DNA of 64,000 nucleotides from an uncultured Chlorobiaceae bacterium (GTDB lineage: Bacteria; Bacteroidota; Chlorobiia; Chlorobiales; Chlorobiaceae), in contig CAIMCD010000046.1 in the NCBI GenBank assembly GCA_903839405.1, forward strand, positions 1 through 64,000, given 5' to 3'. The notes beneath the pieces were generated by a model, which saw only the letters and a program-made list of their open reading frames with translations, did not search any database and was not told where the DNA came from. The first letter of the stretch is position 1; each line of letters begins with the position of its first letter. Positions 35,619 to 45,127 of this stretch are shown piece by piece. The translations under genes and the position numbers were made by a program.

Positions 35619-36313
35619 AAATTCTTGCATTGATTCTTGCACGTGGTGGTTCCAAGCGATTGCCCGGAAAAAATATTCGCATACTTGGCGGAAAGCCGCT
35701 GATTGTGTGGTCTCTAGATGTGGCTCAAGATATTGCTGAGATTTGCACAACTCTTGTTTCGACCGATGACCTTGAGATTGCAAAAGTTTGTAAAGAAGCA
35801 GGGGCTTTAGTTCCATGGTTACGTCCTGCGGAGTTGTCAACGGATACTGCGGGTTCAGTTGATGCGGCGTTGCATGCTCTTGATTGGTATGAAAAAGAGT
35901 ATGGTATGGTTGATGGTATTCTTTTGCTACAGCCGACATCACCATTCAGAACAAAAGAGACGGTTCGAAAAGGTATAGAATTATTTAAAGAAAATGGTAA
36001 ACAGTCGGTTCTGGGTGTTTCACCAACCCATACCCATCCCATGTGGACATTTAAGATGGATGATGATTATTTAGTCCCTCTTATGCAGGATCATGGATTT
36101 TTGATGCGATCACAAGATCTTCCTGCAGCCTATGTTGTGAATGGTTGCTTTTATTTGATAACACCGGAAGAACTTCGAGACAAGCGCTCTTTTATTGTGG
36201 ATAAAATAATCCCCTTATTAATAGAATCACCGCAAGAGGCTTTAGATATCGATACAGAATGGGATTTCTTTATAGCTGAATGCTTTTTCAGTCGAAAAAA
36301 TATCATTGTGTGA
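35615..36313 (+). CDS. legF: LegF/NeuA-type CMP-nonulosonate synthetase
   Basis: This 232-residue protein activates the nonulosonic acid with CTP to the CMP-sugar used by transferases. Signature segments are LILARGGSKRLPGKN at 6-20, TTLVSTDDLEIA, LLQPTSPFR and ALDIDTEWDF near the end. It is the last gene of the overlapping leg group and completes the activation step. It is richer in A and T than legC-legG. The following gene, 34 bases on, is a candidate user of the CMP-sugar. Confidence 0.93.
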   Translation: MKILALILARGGSKRLPGKNIRILGGKPLIVWSLDVAQDIAEICTTLVSTDDLEIAKVCKEAGALVPWLRPAELSTDTAGSVDAALHALDWYEKEYGMVDGILLLQPTSPFRTKETVRKGIELFKENGKQSVLGVSPTHTHPMWTFKMDDDYLVPLMQDHGFLMRSQDLPAAYVVNGCFYLITPEELRDKRSFIVDKIIPLLIESPQEALDIDTEWDFFIAECFFSRKNIIV

Positions 36314-36347
36314 ACATCGTTAACAAATCTATAACCCTTATATCTCA

Positions 36348-37667
36348 TTGCGGGTTGGGTGGTATGCTGCTATTTTACTTTATAGAGTGTTGATGTTACT
36401 TGAAAAACTGCAACGCCTTCCAGCTCAGTATCATTGGGTTTTTGCTGACGGTGCATTACTGAATGCAATTATTCATAATACACCCGTTGGTCGAGGCAAG
36501 AGAGGTCGCCAGCTCACTGGTATGGTTAAACTCGCTTGTCGTTTTGCTCTTGCTTGGCCATTCATATGGCTTGTGAGTGTCGTTGAGTTTCTCATTTTGT
36601 TTTTTCGGCAACGACGTTCAATACGGAACGGCAAAAATAAGATTGTCGACTATCCAGCATATTTTTTTGTCGGATTCGGAGCTGGTAATGAAGAAAAAAT
36701 TTTTCAACTCTATTCTGAGCAACATAAGGGGAGAGGGGTTGGAAGGCTTGATGAAACTGATATAGCTACCTTTGCTGACTGGCATACGGTAGGCTTAAAG
36801 GATGGGTTGGTTTCATTGTTCTCTGCTCTGACTGTTGCAAAGCAGGCAATTGACGTGTTACCCCCTGAACTGATTGAGTGGCGAATCGATTTTTTGACTC
36901 ATATAGCCAAACAGGGTGGATATTTTGCCTACATGCATGCATGGTTTTCCATTCTTGAAGTTAAGCAGAAGGGGAGAGTGAATGAAGTTGCTTTTCTTTC
37001 GGCATTTACGCCTGCATTTGCTGCGGCGGTAACAGGCATTTCAACCTGTTATCTTCAGCATGGTATGATCCGGCACAGTACTCTTCTGCCAAATTTCACA
37101 ACAGTTATAGCGTTAACCGAAGATGAGTCAGCCTTCATGCAAAAGAGGTTGCCTCAGGCACAACTTACGGTGAGAAAGCAGGTAAGGCCGGCTATTCTTC
37201 CTGCGCTAATGGCAAGATCCGTGCTCATTGCATCTATTTATGGCGAAGTTGCATACTTGTCTCAAATCTTGCCATTTCTTGAATGGCTCCATGCATTGCC
37301 TGTTCCCGTAAAGGTTCGCCCCCATCCATGTGAGAATGGTTTATTCTGGGCAGAGCATGAGCTGTCAGGAGCTGTCTCTATCGAAAAAAACGATCCGGGG
37401 TTTTATTCGGCACTTGAGCGGTTGAAGCCGAGACTTGTTGTTTCATGGTTTTCTACAGCATTGGATGATGCCCTGATGTCAGGCGTGATACCGGTAAGTG
37501 TTTGCAGCGATGATGACCGTAGTGTATCAGATATGGTTTATCCCCTGTTCCAGCGATGTTTGCGCTGGCCGACTGATAGAGAAACCATCCGCCATTTGCT
37601 TGGCGAGGACAATGCATACTATGAAAAGGTATTATTGCGATTACGAAAAGGATTAAACGATCTATAG
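36348..37667 (+). CDS. unrecognised GT-B-like protein, candidate nonulosonate transferase
   Basis: I do not recognise a specific family in this 439-residue protein. A hydrophobic segment lies at about 65-90 (LAWPFIWLVSVVEFLILFF). The C-terminal half has CYLQHGMIR, VIALTEDESAFM, KVRPHPCENG and LVVSWFSTALDDALM, the spacing of nucleotide-sugar sites in capsule transferases (a Q-H-G, an R-P-H-P and an S-S/T-A-L-D). Such R-P-H-P plus S-T motifs occur in sialyl- and polysialyl-type GT-B enzymes. Lying directly after legF it is a good guess for the transferase using the CMP-nonulosonate. The start is uncertain (TTG 36348, or an ATG about 45 bases later). Confidence 0.6.
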   Translation: MRVGWYAAILLYRVLMLLEKLQRLPAQYHWVFADGALLNAIIHNTPVGRGKRGRQLTGMVKLACRFALAWPFIWLVSVVEFLILFFRQRRSIRNGKNKIVDYPAYFFVGFGAGNEEKIFQLYSEQHKGRGVGRLDETDIATFADWHTVGLKDGLVSLFSALTVAKQAIDVLPPELIEWRIDFLTHIAKQGGYFAYMHAWFSILEVKQKGRVNEVAFLSAFTPAFAAAVTGISTCYLQHGMIRHSTLLPNFTTVIALTEDESAFMQKRLPQAQLTVRKQVRPAILPALMARSVLIASIYGEVAYLSQILPFLEWLHALPVPVKVRPHPCENGLFWAEHELSGAVSIEKNDPGFYSALERLKPRLVVSWFSTALDDALMSGVIPVSVCSDDDRSVSDMVYPLFQRCLRWPTDRETIRHLLGEDNAYYEKVLLRLRKGLNDL

Positions 37668-37746
37668 ATTGTGCCGCTCTCTTGTTACTCGTTTATTTGG
37701 CAAAATCCGTTTTTTGCGACCTATATCAACATTCATGGTGCATTCT

Positions 37747-37797
37747 GAAAGCATTTTTTAGCTTTCATTCCACGATCAAGAGCCGTTGTTCTTGATC
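37747..37797 (+). repeat. two adjacent hairpins before the glycosyltransferase at 37938
   Basis: GAAAGC at 37747-37752 pairs with GCTTTC at 37761-37766 around an AT-only loop. Then GATCAAGA at 37774-37781 pairs exactly with TCTTGATC at 37790-37797 around an 8-base loop. Neither is followed by a T run. They fall in a 270-bp gap and may be weak terminators or processing sites. Confidence 0.4.
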
Positions 37798-37937
37798 CAC
37801 CCGGCAAGAGTGATGTTTACCCGTTAAAAAAGCAAATGGTAGGAGTAAAAGTGGCAGTGCAAGGTATAGAACTTGCTTCATGGTCAATGGTTGGGCGGGT
37901 TGCTGTCGGTGTGGGACAATGTTTAAAAAGAAGTTAA

Positions 37938-39122
37938 TTGAATATTCTTGTTCTTACACCCTGGTTTCCTGATCATCTTCACGATCAGCGAGGTAACTTC
38001 ATTCTGGATTCCATCGACTCCCTTTGTGCCTTGGGCCATACAGTCGATGTTCTGGTAACGCGACCGTTTGTACCACAATTCAGGAGGAGAGCGGAAGGCT
38101 CGGGCTGTTCTGCAATTCAAGCTGAAATGTATAAGCGAGGTTTTTCAGTTTCCTGTGTGCACTATCTCAGTATTCCTCGTTACTATCTCCGTTTTATTTC
38201 CAATCATCTCTATCTCCGAGGGTGCATCGGGGCGGTGCGCCGTGTCATTGCGGCAAAGAAGATTGATGTTATCCTTGCCCATACCGAGACTCCGGGCTAT
38301 CTCGGCTGTGCTGTAGCGGATGAACTATCCATACCGGTTGTTACGGTTGTGCATGGTATTGAAACATCAAGGCGATATCAGCATGGTCCTGGTCAACCGG
38401 CGTTTTTACGTCGGGCATTTTCAAGGCCCGATCGTCTGGTATTGGTTGGTGAACCCTTATTTGATTTTGTGAGGAGTTATACAGAGTCGCTCGATCATGT
38501 CAGGGTTGTCTATAACGGGTTCAGGGAGAAAGATGCTCTACCCTTCAGAAATCGCAGGGTATTTGATCGTCCGGGCTCTGTGCAGATAGTCAGTGTTTCA
38601 AACCTTGTTGACGGCAAGGGAATTGATGTGAACCTTGCAGCTCTTGGGCGTCCCGAAGTAAAGGCCTTGCCTCAATGGCATTATCATATCATTGGCGGAG
38701 GCCCCTTGCGCGCTTCGCTTGAAGCCCAGGTTCATGAGTTGCATATTGCTGAACGGGTTACCTTTCATGGCCAGTGTGATCACGATAAGGTGTTTCAACT
38801 CCTCTCCAAATGTGATCTTTTTTGTTTACCCTCTTCACCTGAGGCTTTTGGGGTGGCATATCTGGAAGCAATGGCTTGCGGCTTACTCTCTATTGGAGTA
38901 GAGGGCCAGGGCCCATCATGTTTCATTAACAATGGAAGTACGGGTATTTTAATCCGTGAACGCGATATTGAGGGATTGGCCTCACAATTTGTGGCTATTT
39001 TGACTAATCCTGAACGCTATCAGCATATGGCCGAGGCTGGTCGTGATTATGTATGGAATAATTTTACATGGCAAAATCATGCGGAATCATTAAGTGATGT
39101 TTTTTATGAGATTGTAAAATAA
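37938..39122 (+). CDS. family 4 glycosyltransferase
   Basis: This 394-residue GT-B protein starts ILVLTPWFPD, has VVHGIETSRR mid-protein, and a C-terminal nucleotide-sugar domain with FHGQCDHDKVFQLL, FCLPSSPEAFGVAYLEAMACG (E-x7-E type motif) and IGVEGQGPS. It retains the sugar from an NDP donor. The TTG at 37938 is the start that gives the first beta strand. Its sugar is not predictable. A pair of hairpins precedes it. Confidence 0.9.
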   Translation: MNILVLTPWFPDHLHDQRGNFILDSIDSLCALGHTVDVLVTRPFVPQFRRRAEGSGCSAIQAEMYKRGFSVSCVHYLSIPRYYLRFISNHLYLRGCIGAVRRVIAAKKIDVILAHTETPGYLGCAVADELSIPVVTVVHGIETSRRYQHGPGQPAFLRRAFSRPDRLVLVGEPLFDFVRSYTESLDHVRVVYNGFREKDALPFRNRRVFDRPGSVQIVSVSNLVDGKGIDVNLAALGRPEVKALPQWHYHIIGGGPLRASLEAQVHELHIAERVTFHGQCDHDKVFQLLSKCDLFCLPSSPEAFGVAYLEAMACGLLSIGVEGQGPSCFINNGSTGILIRERDIEGLASQFVAILTNPERYQHMAEAGRDYVWNNFTWQNHAESLSDVFYEIVK

Positions 39123-39310
39123 GTCTATCTTTGTTAAGATTAAAAAGATAATACTGAGTCCTCATGTAGAAATTATTTTTTTGCACTTTTCTCTATACTA
39201 GAAGTTACTAATCTTTAATGTTATGATGTGTGGGCAGAAAAATAGTATAGTATAAAATTTTTTTTGGGTGTACTGAATTGTTTAGAGTAGACTTTGATTT
39301 AGGCTGAATT

Positions 39311-40441
39311 ATGGGTAAAGAAATATGGTTCTGGCAGGGTATTATCAGCCCTCATATGGCGAGTTTTGTTTCAGCATTAGTTAAGTTAGGATTTGATGTA
39401 ACGTATGTTGCCGAGCAGGAAATGACTTCTGATCGTGTTTCATTAGGATGGGTTGCTCCTGAAATGCCAGGAGTTCGATTGTGTTTTATGAAAAACAAAC
39501 AATCGGTTATTTCGTTAATTCGTAATGCTTCGCCTCATTCGGTTCATATTTGTGATGGTATCCGAGGCAATGGTCTTATAGCGGTTGCTCAACAAGCTCT
39601 TGCTCGGCGTGGTCTTATGCAATGGGTTTTAATGGAGACGGTTAATGATCAGGGATATATTGGCAAAATCAAGCGGTTGGAATACAGAAGGCTGTTTTTT
39701 TTGAAGGGTCGTTCTCTTGCAGGAGTACTTGCGACTGGGCATAAAACAAGGGATTGGGTTATTGCTCGTGGTTTTCATGCCTCGAAAGTTTTTTCATTTG
39801 CATATTTTTTGCCTGATATCACTATCACTGAAGTTGTCCGGCAACGCAACTCCGGTACTTTTCGATTCATATTTGTAGGACGCTTGATCCCGCTTAAACG
39901 TATTGATTTGCTGATTCGTGCGTTGCAGGGCTTAGTTGATCGCGAGTTCGAGCTTCTCATCGTTGGTAGCGGACCGCAGGAGCAAAAATTACAAAAGCTG
40001 GCAGAACAATGTTTGCCTGGTAGGGTAACGTGGATGGGAGGCAAACCTTTGAGTGAGGTTTTAGCAATTGTGGCGCAGGCGGACTGCCTTGTGCTTCCCA
40101 GTTATAACGATGGATGGGGGGCCGTTATTTCAGAAGCGTTAATGGTTGGTACTCCAGTAGTTTGCAGTGATACTTGTGGCGCTGCGTGCGCGGTTAAAGC
40201 AAGTGGTAGCGGTGGGATTTTTCCGGTTGATAATGTTGCCGGGCTTCGCGGTATGCTTGCAGAACAGCTTGATGCCGCTCCTATCAGCATGGACAGGCGT
40301 CTTCAGCTTGCGAAGTGGGCAACAGCTCTCGGTGCAGAAGCCGGAGCCAAGTATCTTGATAAAATACTTCAACATGCAATGGGTGAAGGGGATTATCCTG
40401 AACCCCCATGGAATACAAAAATGTTATTGCATAATTGTTAG
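39311..40441 (+). CDS. family 4 glycosyltransferase
   Basis: This 376-residue protein is a GT4 enzyme: an N-terminal acceptor domain (EIWFWQGIISPHMASF), then the donor domain with FIFVGRLIPLKRIDLLIRAL, VGSGPQEQKLQKL and VLPSYNDGWGAVISEALMVG, followed by TPVVCSDTCGAA. The 188-bp gap before it is AT-rich with runs of T, and the gene has an AT-leaning codon style like the next two genes, so this part may have entered together. Donor and acceptor unknown. Confidence 0.88.
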   Translation: MGKEIWFWQGIISPHMASFVSALVKLGFDVTYVAEQEMTSDRVSLGWVAPEMPGVRLCFMKNKQSVISLIRNASPHSVHICDGIRGNGLIAVAQQALARRGLMQWVLMETVNDQGYIGKIKRLEYRRLFFLKGRSLAGVLATGHKTRDWVIARGFHASKVFSFAYFLPDITITEVVRQRNSGTFRFIFVGRLIPLKRIDLLIRALQGLVDREFELLIVGSGPQEQKLQKLAEQCLPGRVTWMGGKPLSEVLAIVAQADCLVLPSYNDGWGAVISEALMVGTPVVCSDTCGAACAVKASGSGGIFPVDNVAGLRGMLAEQLDAAPISMDRRLQLAKWATALGAEAGAKYLDKILQHAMGEGDYPEPPWNTKMLLHNC

Positions 40442-40650
40442 GAGAACGGTGATATTTGCTTTGTTATCAGTTTTTATTCTTCATTTTCATGGTGTTTTAT
40501 TGAGTTTGCCTGTTCAGGGATTGAAAAATAAAGTTTGATGCGGATTTTTTTGATGGTTGAATAATAAGACGTTGATGTGGTAACTAAATGAAGGTTGTTA
40601 GCTGCTTCTGTCGTTATAGTATATATGCTTAAATAATAGATTTATTTTAA

Positions 40651-41841
40651 ATGTTGTTTAAAATACAAAGACAAGCAGGACCAATACAGGTTCTTGCCTT
40701 CTTGATTACTTTGGTGGCGATTTCTCGCTTGTTATTTTTTAATATGGGGGTAACATTGCCATTGTATTATGGGGTGATGTTTATTGGAATGGTTCTTTGT
40801 TTTTCGGGAAGAAACATCAGGTATAATTTATATCTATTGGTATTTGTTTATTTTGCGTATATGAGCATTTTGCTCAATGATATACCATCATATTTTTTGC
40901 CATATGACCGGTTAATCTCATTTTTGATCATAGTCGGGTTAGTCTCGCCGTTGATTGCTGCCGAAAAACTCGATAATATCAGATTACTGATTTTTAAAAA
41001 TATCAATAGAGTATTTTTAGTCATCGTTGTCCTTTCGTTTTTAGGTCATTTTTCACGAATTTATCCTGGAAGTGACTGGTCAGGTTTTCGTGGAGTTACC
41101 AATCACTCAATGACTCTGGGGCCAGTCGCGGCCCTTGCGATTTTCCTTTCTATAGACCATGTATTTAAAATTGATATAAGTCGGCAGGAGAGGTATCGTT
41201 ATCTGCTCCTTGCGATAATGTCATTTATTACGATGCTGCTTGCCGCATCCCGTGGTGCGGTTTTAGGGGCGGTATTAGGATTATTTGTTTATTTCTTTAA
41301 AAAATATTATTTGCGTCTAGGTAAGTTTTTGCAGATTACTCTTGCTGTTATATTTATTGTCGTTGCATCTTCTGGTTTTTGGTCTGGATTTACTACCAAT
41401 CTCCAGCGTAAGAACGCTGTGGCGCAAGCTAAAGGCGATGCTGCTGCATCTCGAAGTGATAACTGGAAGTTCAGGGTTATAGAATTTAAAGAGAGTCCGT
41501 TGTATGGTATAGGATTTTCTCATTTGAAATATGGACTCATTGATAAAAAATCAGGAATAGTTGAGCCGGCTTCATCGTGGCTAGCTGTTTTCTCTATGAC
41601 TGGATTTTTGGGTGGAATTGCATTTACCATCTTTATATTTAGTATATTGATAAAACTTATTTTGGCAAAATCTTCACAAAATGCAGTGCCGATATTACTT
41701 GCCTTATTGGTTTTTTTTATTGTACACTGGTTTTTTGAAGGTTATATTTTAGCCTCTGGTGCATTTGAATTTTTCTATTCCTGGCTCTTGCTTGGCGTTA
41801 TAGATATTTATCATAAAACTGGAAAAGTTGATGTGTTATGA
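40651..41841 (+). CDS. Wzy/O-antigen ligase-type membrane protein
   Basis: This 396-residue protein has ten or more hydrophobic helices, a long periplasmic loop after the eighth (about 240-300), and LLAASRGAVLGAVLGL with the conserved Arg of the Wzy/WaaL group. In a Wzy-type locus it would polymerise lipid-linked repeats in the periplasm, or ligate the chain. Sequence alone does not separate polymerase from ligase. It is strongly AT-rich compared with the nearby 42724 gene. Confidence 0.82.
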   Translation: MLFKIQRQAGPIQVLAFLITLVAISRLLFFNMGVTLPLYYGVMFIGMVLCFSGRNIRYNLYLLVFVYFAYMSILLNDIPSYFLPYDRLISFLIIVGLVSPLIAAEKLDNIRLLIFKNINRVFLVIVVLSFLGHFSRIYPGSDWSGFRGVTNHSMTLGPVAALAIFLSIDHVFKIDISRQERYRYLLLAIMSFITMLLAASRGAVLGAVLGLFVYFFKKYYLRLGKFLQITLAVIFIVVASSGFWSGFTTNLQRKNAVAQAKGDAAASRSDNWKFRVIEFKESPLYGIGFSHLKYGLIDKKSGIVEPASSWLAVFSMTGFLGGIAFTIFIFSILIKLILAKSSQNAVPILLALLVFFIVHWFFEGYILASGAFEFFYSWLLLGVIDIYHKTGKVDVL

Positions 41842-41894
41842 TTTGTTTTTTTTATTAAAATAAAATCAGCGTGTTTTATGTTTTTTGAGAAATT

Positions 41895-42638
41895 ATGTTG
41901 AAATTATTTAAGTCGATATTATTACAGATTGGCGCAATCCTAACGCGCTCAACATCAAGTAAAGTTGTTTTCTATCATGACGTGCATTGTTTCGCTAAGA
42001 AATATACTGATATGTCTACATCGATTGAGATGTTTGCTTCTCATATTGCTGTGATACGTCATGCACACTATCAGATTGTTAAAACGGTTTCAGAAGAGAA
42101 GAATCAGGTGCAGATTTGTTTTGATGATGGCTTTAAAGGTATTTATGATAATCGAAAATATTTTATAGAGCAGAACATCTACCCAACTGTTTTTTTGGCC
42201 GTTTCCCTGATAGGAACAGATGGATATCTTGGTCGTGATGAAATTTTAGAGTTACAGCAATTGGGCTTTCGTTTTCAATCTCATGCATGGTCGCATCGGA
42301 ATCTTGCCTTATTTGATGATCAGGCGTTGGCCTATGAAGTTATCGCGTCAAAAGAGTATCTGGAAAAACTGCTTGGTCGCCCGGTAACAGAGATTTGTTT
42401 TCCCCTTGGTTATTTTTCTGAACGCGTGTGCCGGGTCTGCGAGCAAGCGGGATACCTTTTGATGTACAGCAGTATTCCTGGTAACTATTTTACACGGGAG
42501 CGTGAAGGCTTAATACCTCGTCAGCTTTTGCAAAGTTACACTCCTCGCGAAGTGAAGGCGGTATTACATGGCGGGTTGTTCCTCTACAAGCAACGATACA
42601 AAAACGCACATTTTGTGCTTCATGATGTGAATCGGTAG
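41895..42638 (+). CDS. polysaccharide deacetylase (NodB-like)
   Basis: This 247-residue protein has the NodB catalytic pattern: QICFDDGFKGIYD supplies the Asp-Asp metal/base pair, FQSHAWSHRNL gives the H-x3-H metal motif, and FPLGYFSERV the later loop. The enzyme would remove N- or O-acetyl groups from sugars in the periplasm or cytosol. No classical signal peptide is evident at its N-terminus, although the first ~20 residues are moderately hydrophobic. It sits between the Wzy-type protein and a glycosyltransferase. Confidence 0.84.
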   Translation: MLKLFKSILLQIGAILTRSTSSKVVFYHDVHCFAKKYTDMSTSIEMFASHIAVIRHAHYQIVKTVSEEKNQVQICFDDGFKGIYDNRKYFIEQNIYPTVFLAVSLIGTDGYLGRDEILELQQLGFRFQSHAWSHRNLALFDDQALAYEVIASKEYLEKLLGRPVTEICFPLGYFSERVCRVCEQAGYLLMYSSIPGNYFTREREGLIPRQLLQSYTPREVKAVLHGGLFLYKQRYKNAHFVLHDVNR

Positions 42639-42723
42639 ACAGAGTTGACTGCATGGAACTTTTTTCAACGCTCCTCCGGATCAGTCTAACTCCATATGGA
42701 ATATCCCATCGGTTTGCTACATA

Positions 42724-43905
42724 ATGTCGTTTACGGCTATTAATCAAAGTACTCTTTCAATGCAGGTTGTGCAGGTTGTGCCACAGGTTGCCCATGAGTC
42801 AAGTGGTGTGAGCTATGTGGTTATGTCGCTCTGTGACTCCTTGATTGCTCAAGGTCTTGATATCCAGCTCGCTTCGCTGGATGCTCATGCGATGGTTTCG
42901 ATGTCAGACGTTCATCATACTTTTCCTCTCGTTGCCGTTCCACGAAGGCTTGGCTGGTCGCCTGCAATGCATCGGTGGCTTCAAAAAAAGGCGGCTTCAC
43001 GGCAAATTGACCTGATACACAATCATGGTCTTTGGATGATGCCAAATGTCTATACCGGTCAGGTTGCGAAGCGGTGTGGAACCTTATTGATGGTCTCTCC
43101 GCACGGGACGCTTTCAGAGTGGGCGATGCAGAGTGGATCGTTAATCAAGCGGTTTTTTTGGCCGCTTTTGCAGCGCCCCGCGCTTGACGGGGTCAACTGT
43201 TTTCACGCTACATCCGAATCGGAATATAAGGATATCCGTCGCATGGGGTTCCGTCAGCCGGTGGCAATCATTCCAAATGGAATAGCAATTCACCCGTTAG
43301 CGCCAAAGATGCGCTCTCGATTTCGAACGATGCTCTTTCTTGGTCGTATCAATCCGGTCAAGGGGCTTGACCAGTTATTGCCGGCGTGGCAGAGGGTTCA
43401 GGACCACTTTCCTGATTGGCGCCTACAGATTGTTGGCCCCGATAGCAGAGGCTATCTTGCCCAACTGCAGCGGTTGGCCAGCGAGTTGCAGCTTGAGCGT
43501 GTTGAGTTTAGCGGTGAATTGCTTGGCGCAGAGAAGCGCCGGGTATATCGTGAGGCCGATCTGTTTGTGCTGCCCTCCTATTCAGAGAACTTTGGTATGT
43601 CGGTGGCTGAAGCTCTGGCCGAGGGAACTCCTGCGATTGTCACCAAAGGTGCTCCCTGGAAGGGATTGACAACACATGGGGCAGGCTGGTGGATTGATAT
43701 TGGTGTTGATTCGCTTGAGGTTTGCCTGAGAGAGGCACTACAGTGCTCTCCAAATAATCTTCAAGAGATGGGTCTCCGGGGTCGAAACTGGATGGAGGCC
43801 GAGTATTCATGGGCTCATGTGGGGCGACTGATGGCGCAAACGTACCGATGGCTGGCAGAGGGTCAGGATTCAGCCACAAAGCCGGATTGTGTTATGCTTG
43901 ATTAA
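42724..43905 (+). CDS. family 4 glycosyltransferase
   Basis: This 393-residue protein shows the GT4 order: VVQVVPQVAHESSGV near the start, then HNHGLWMMPNVY, SPHGTLSEWAM, FLGRINPVKGLDQLLPAW and LFVLPSYSENFGMSVAEALAEGTP with its Glu pair. The composition returns to the GC level of the main locus. The start may be the ATG at 42724 or the Met 12 residues on (MQVVQVVP), since no ribosome site distinguishes them. Sugar specificity unknown. Confidence 0.9.
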   Translation: MSFTAINQSTLSMQVVQVVPQVAHESSGVSYVVMSLCDSLIAQGLDIQLASLDAHAMVSMSDVHHTFPLVAVPRRLGWSPAMHRWLQKKAASRQIDLIHNHGLWMMPNVYTGQVAKRCGTLLMVSPHGTLSEWAMQSGSLIKRFFWPLLQRPALDGVNCFHATSESEYKDIRRMGFRQPVAIIPNGIAIHPLAPKMRSRFRTMLFLGRINPVKGLDQLLPAWQRVQDHFPDWRLQIVGPDSRGYLAQLQRLASELQLERVEFSGELLGAEKRRVYREADLFVLPSYSENFGMSVAEALAEGTPAIVTKGAPWKGLTTHGAGWWIDIGVDSLEVCLREALQCSPNNLQEMGLRGRNWMEAEYSWAHVGRLMAQTYRWLAEGQDSATKPDCVMLD

Positions 43906-44356
43906 CATCTGAGTCGCCGGATTCGCCATTGATGATGATTATGCAATTTTCAATTCCTGCAGATTGTATACTTTTTTGTTGGTAATACAGCGATTGGTTT
44001 ATGGTCGTGTTTAAGGACAGATCGGCAATGATATGGCGATGAATGCATCAGCAGGAAACGTTTTATAGTCAAAAGCGGTACTTTTTCTATGGTTTCGGTG
44101 TCGATTTTGATAAATATTGTTTTGTAGTGTGTAGTGGTATGTTCTATATTTTAAGAGATGTTTTTATTCTGGGCTGTGTGTTTTTTTTCGCTTATATTTC
44201 GCTTATTATAAGGTTTGTAGTGAAAGGTATGCTATTGTGCTTTCCTGACGCGTTGATCTCACTTGTGATTTTTGACTTCCGGTTTTATTGATTCAGTCAT
44301 GCTCTCTATAGGCTGAAAGTTCGAGTTGTCTTACGGTCAAAATATCTTATGACGTT
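43906..44356. other. 451-bp intergenic region, no convincing gene
   Basis: The gap is AT-rich with T runs. A + strand frame at 44043-44291 (82 residues) is a hydrophobic, Phe/Tyr/Cys-rich translation typical of AT-rich noncoding DNA, so it is not called. I see no strong hairpin or promoter here. Confidence 0.6.
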
Positions 44357-45127
44357 ATGAATACACTCCGCTTGCTTTGTTCGATTGATACCAGGCCTTA
44401 TCTGGCATTATTGCCTAAATATTTGATGTTACACCAGATGGGTATGCCTCCAGGTGCAGAATTTCATGAGCACCTTGCAACTAATTGGAGGGAAAACTAT
44501 TCCCGATTGCATTTTAAGAATCGCCTGGATGTTATCAATTCAATCCTCGATCATGTTGTACAGGAGGGCCAAAATTGGCTTGATCTTGGTTGTGGTTCAG
44601 GGGTTATAACCGCAGAGCTTTTGAAGAGGGGCGCTCGCGTTGTCGCTCTTGATGGCTCTCCGGCCATGCTGAATGAGGCGCGTCGTACGCTTAAAAAAAA
44701 TGGCGGGTTGGTGTCATTTCGCGAGGGTGATGTTCAGGACCTCACCTGGTCAGATTCCTCCGCTTTTGATGGGATTTTATGTTCCAGTGTTATAGAGTAT
44801 GTTGAAAATCCGGATGAACTTATTCGTGAAAGCAGCCGTGTTTTGAAAACTAATGGTGTGCTGGTTCTTTCATTGCCTCCAAAATACTCATTTATTCGCT
44901 CATCACAGAAGGCTTTGCGTTTTTTATTCAAACTGATTGGCAAAGAGCAGTACGCTTATCTGGATGTATCCAATTTTGAGATCTCTCCTGCCGCAGTTGC
45001 GGGGTGGTTAAAGAGTGCGAATATCCGTCTTGACCAATGTTTCAGTTATGATCCTGTATTACCCAAAAAACTGGTTTCGATTTTTCGTCCGTCACTCTTG
45101 ATTTGTGAAGCGCGAAAAGTTGATTAA
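44357..45127 (+). CDS. class I SAM-dependent methyltransferase
   Basis: This 256-residue protein is a UbiE/COQ5-like methyltransferase fold: WLDLGCGSGVITAEL (SAM site), VVALDGSPAMLNEA (acidic motif), EGDVQDL and VIEYVENPDELI. A C-terminal cap follows with YAYLDVSNFEI. It lies alone between two intergenic gaps. The target could be a sugar, a lipid carrier or a quinone, and context (a sugar locus) favours the first. Confidence 0.83.
   Translation: MNTLRLLCSIDTRPYLALLPKYLMLHQMGMPPGAEFHEHLATNWRENYSRLHFKNRLDVINSILDHVVQEGQNWLDLGCGSGVITAELLKRGARVVALDGSPAMLNEARRTLKKNGGLVSFREGDVQDLTWSDSSAFDGILCSSVIEYVENPDELIRESSRVLKTNGVLVLSLPPKYSFIRSSQKALRFLFKLIGKEQYAYLDVSNFEISPAAVAGWLKSANIRLDQCFSYDPVLPKKLVSIFRPSLLICEARKVD

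Noticed and set aside
44043..44291. 82-residue frame in the 43906-44356 gap
   Set aside because: Phe/Tyr/Cys-rich chance translation with no recognisable feature.
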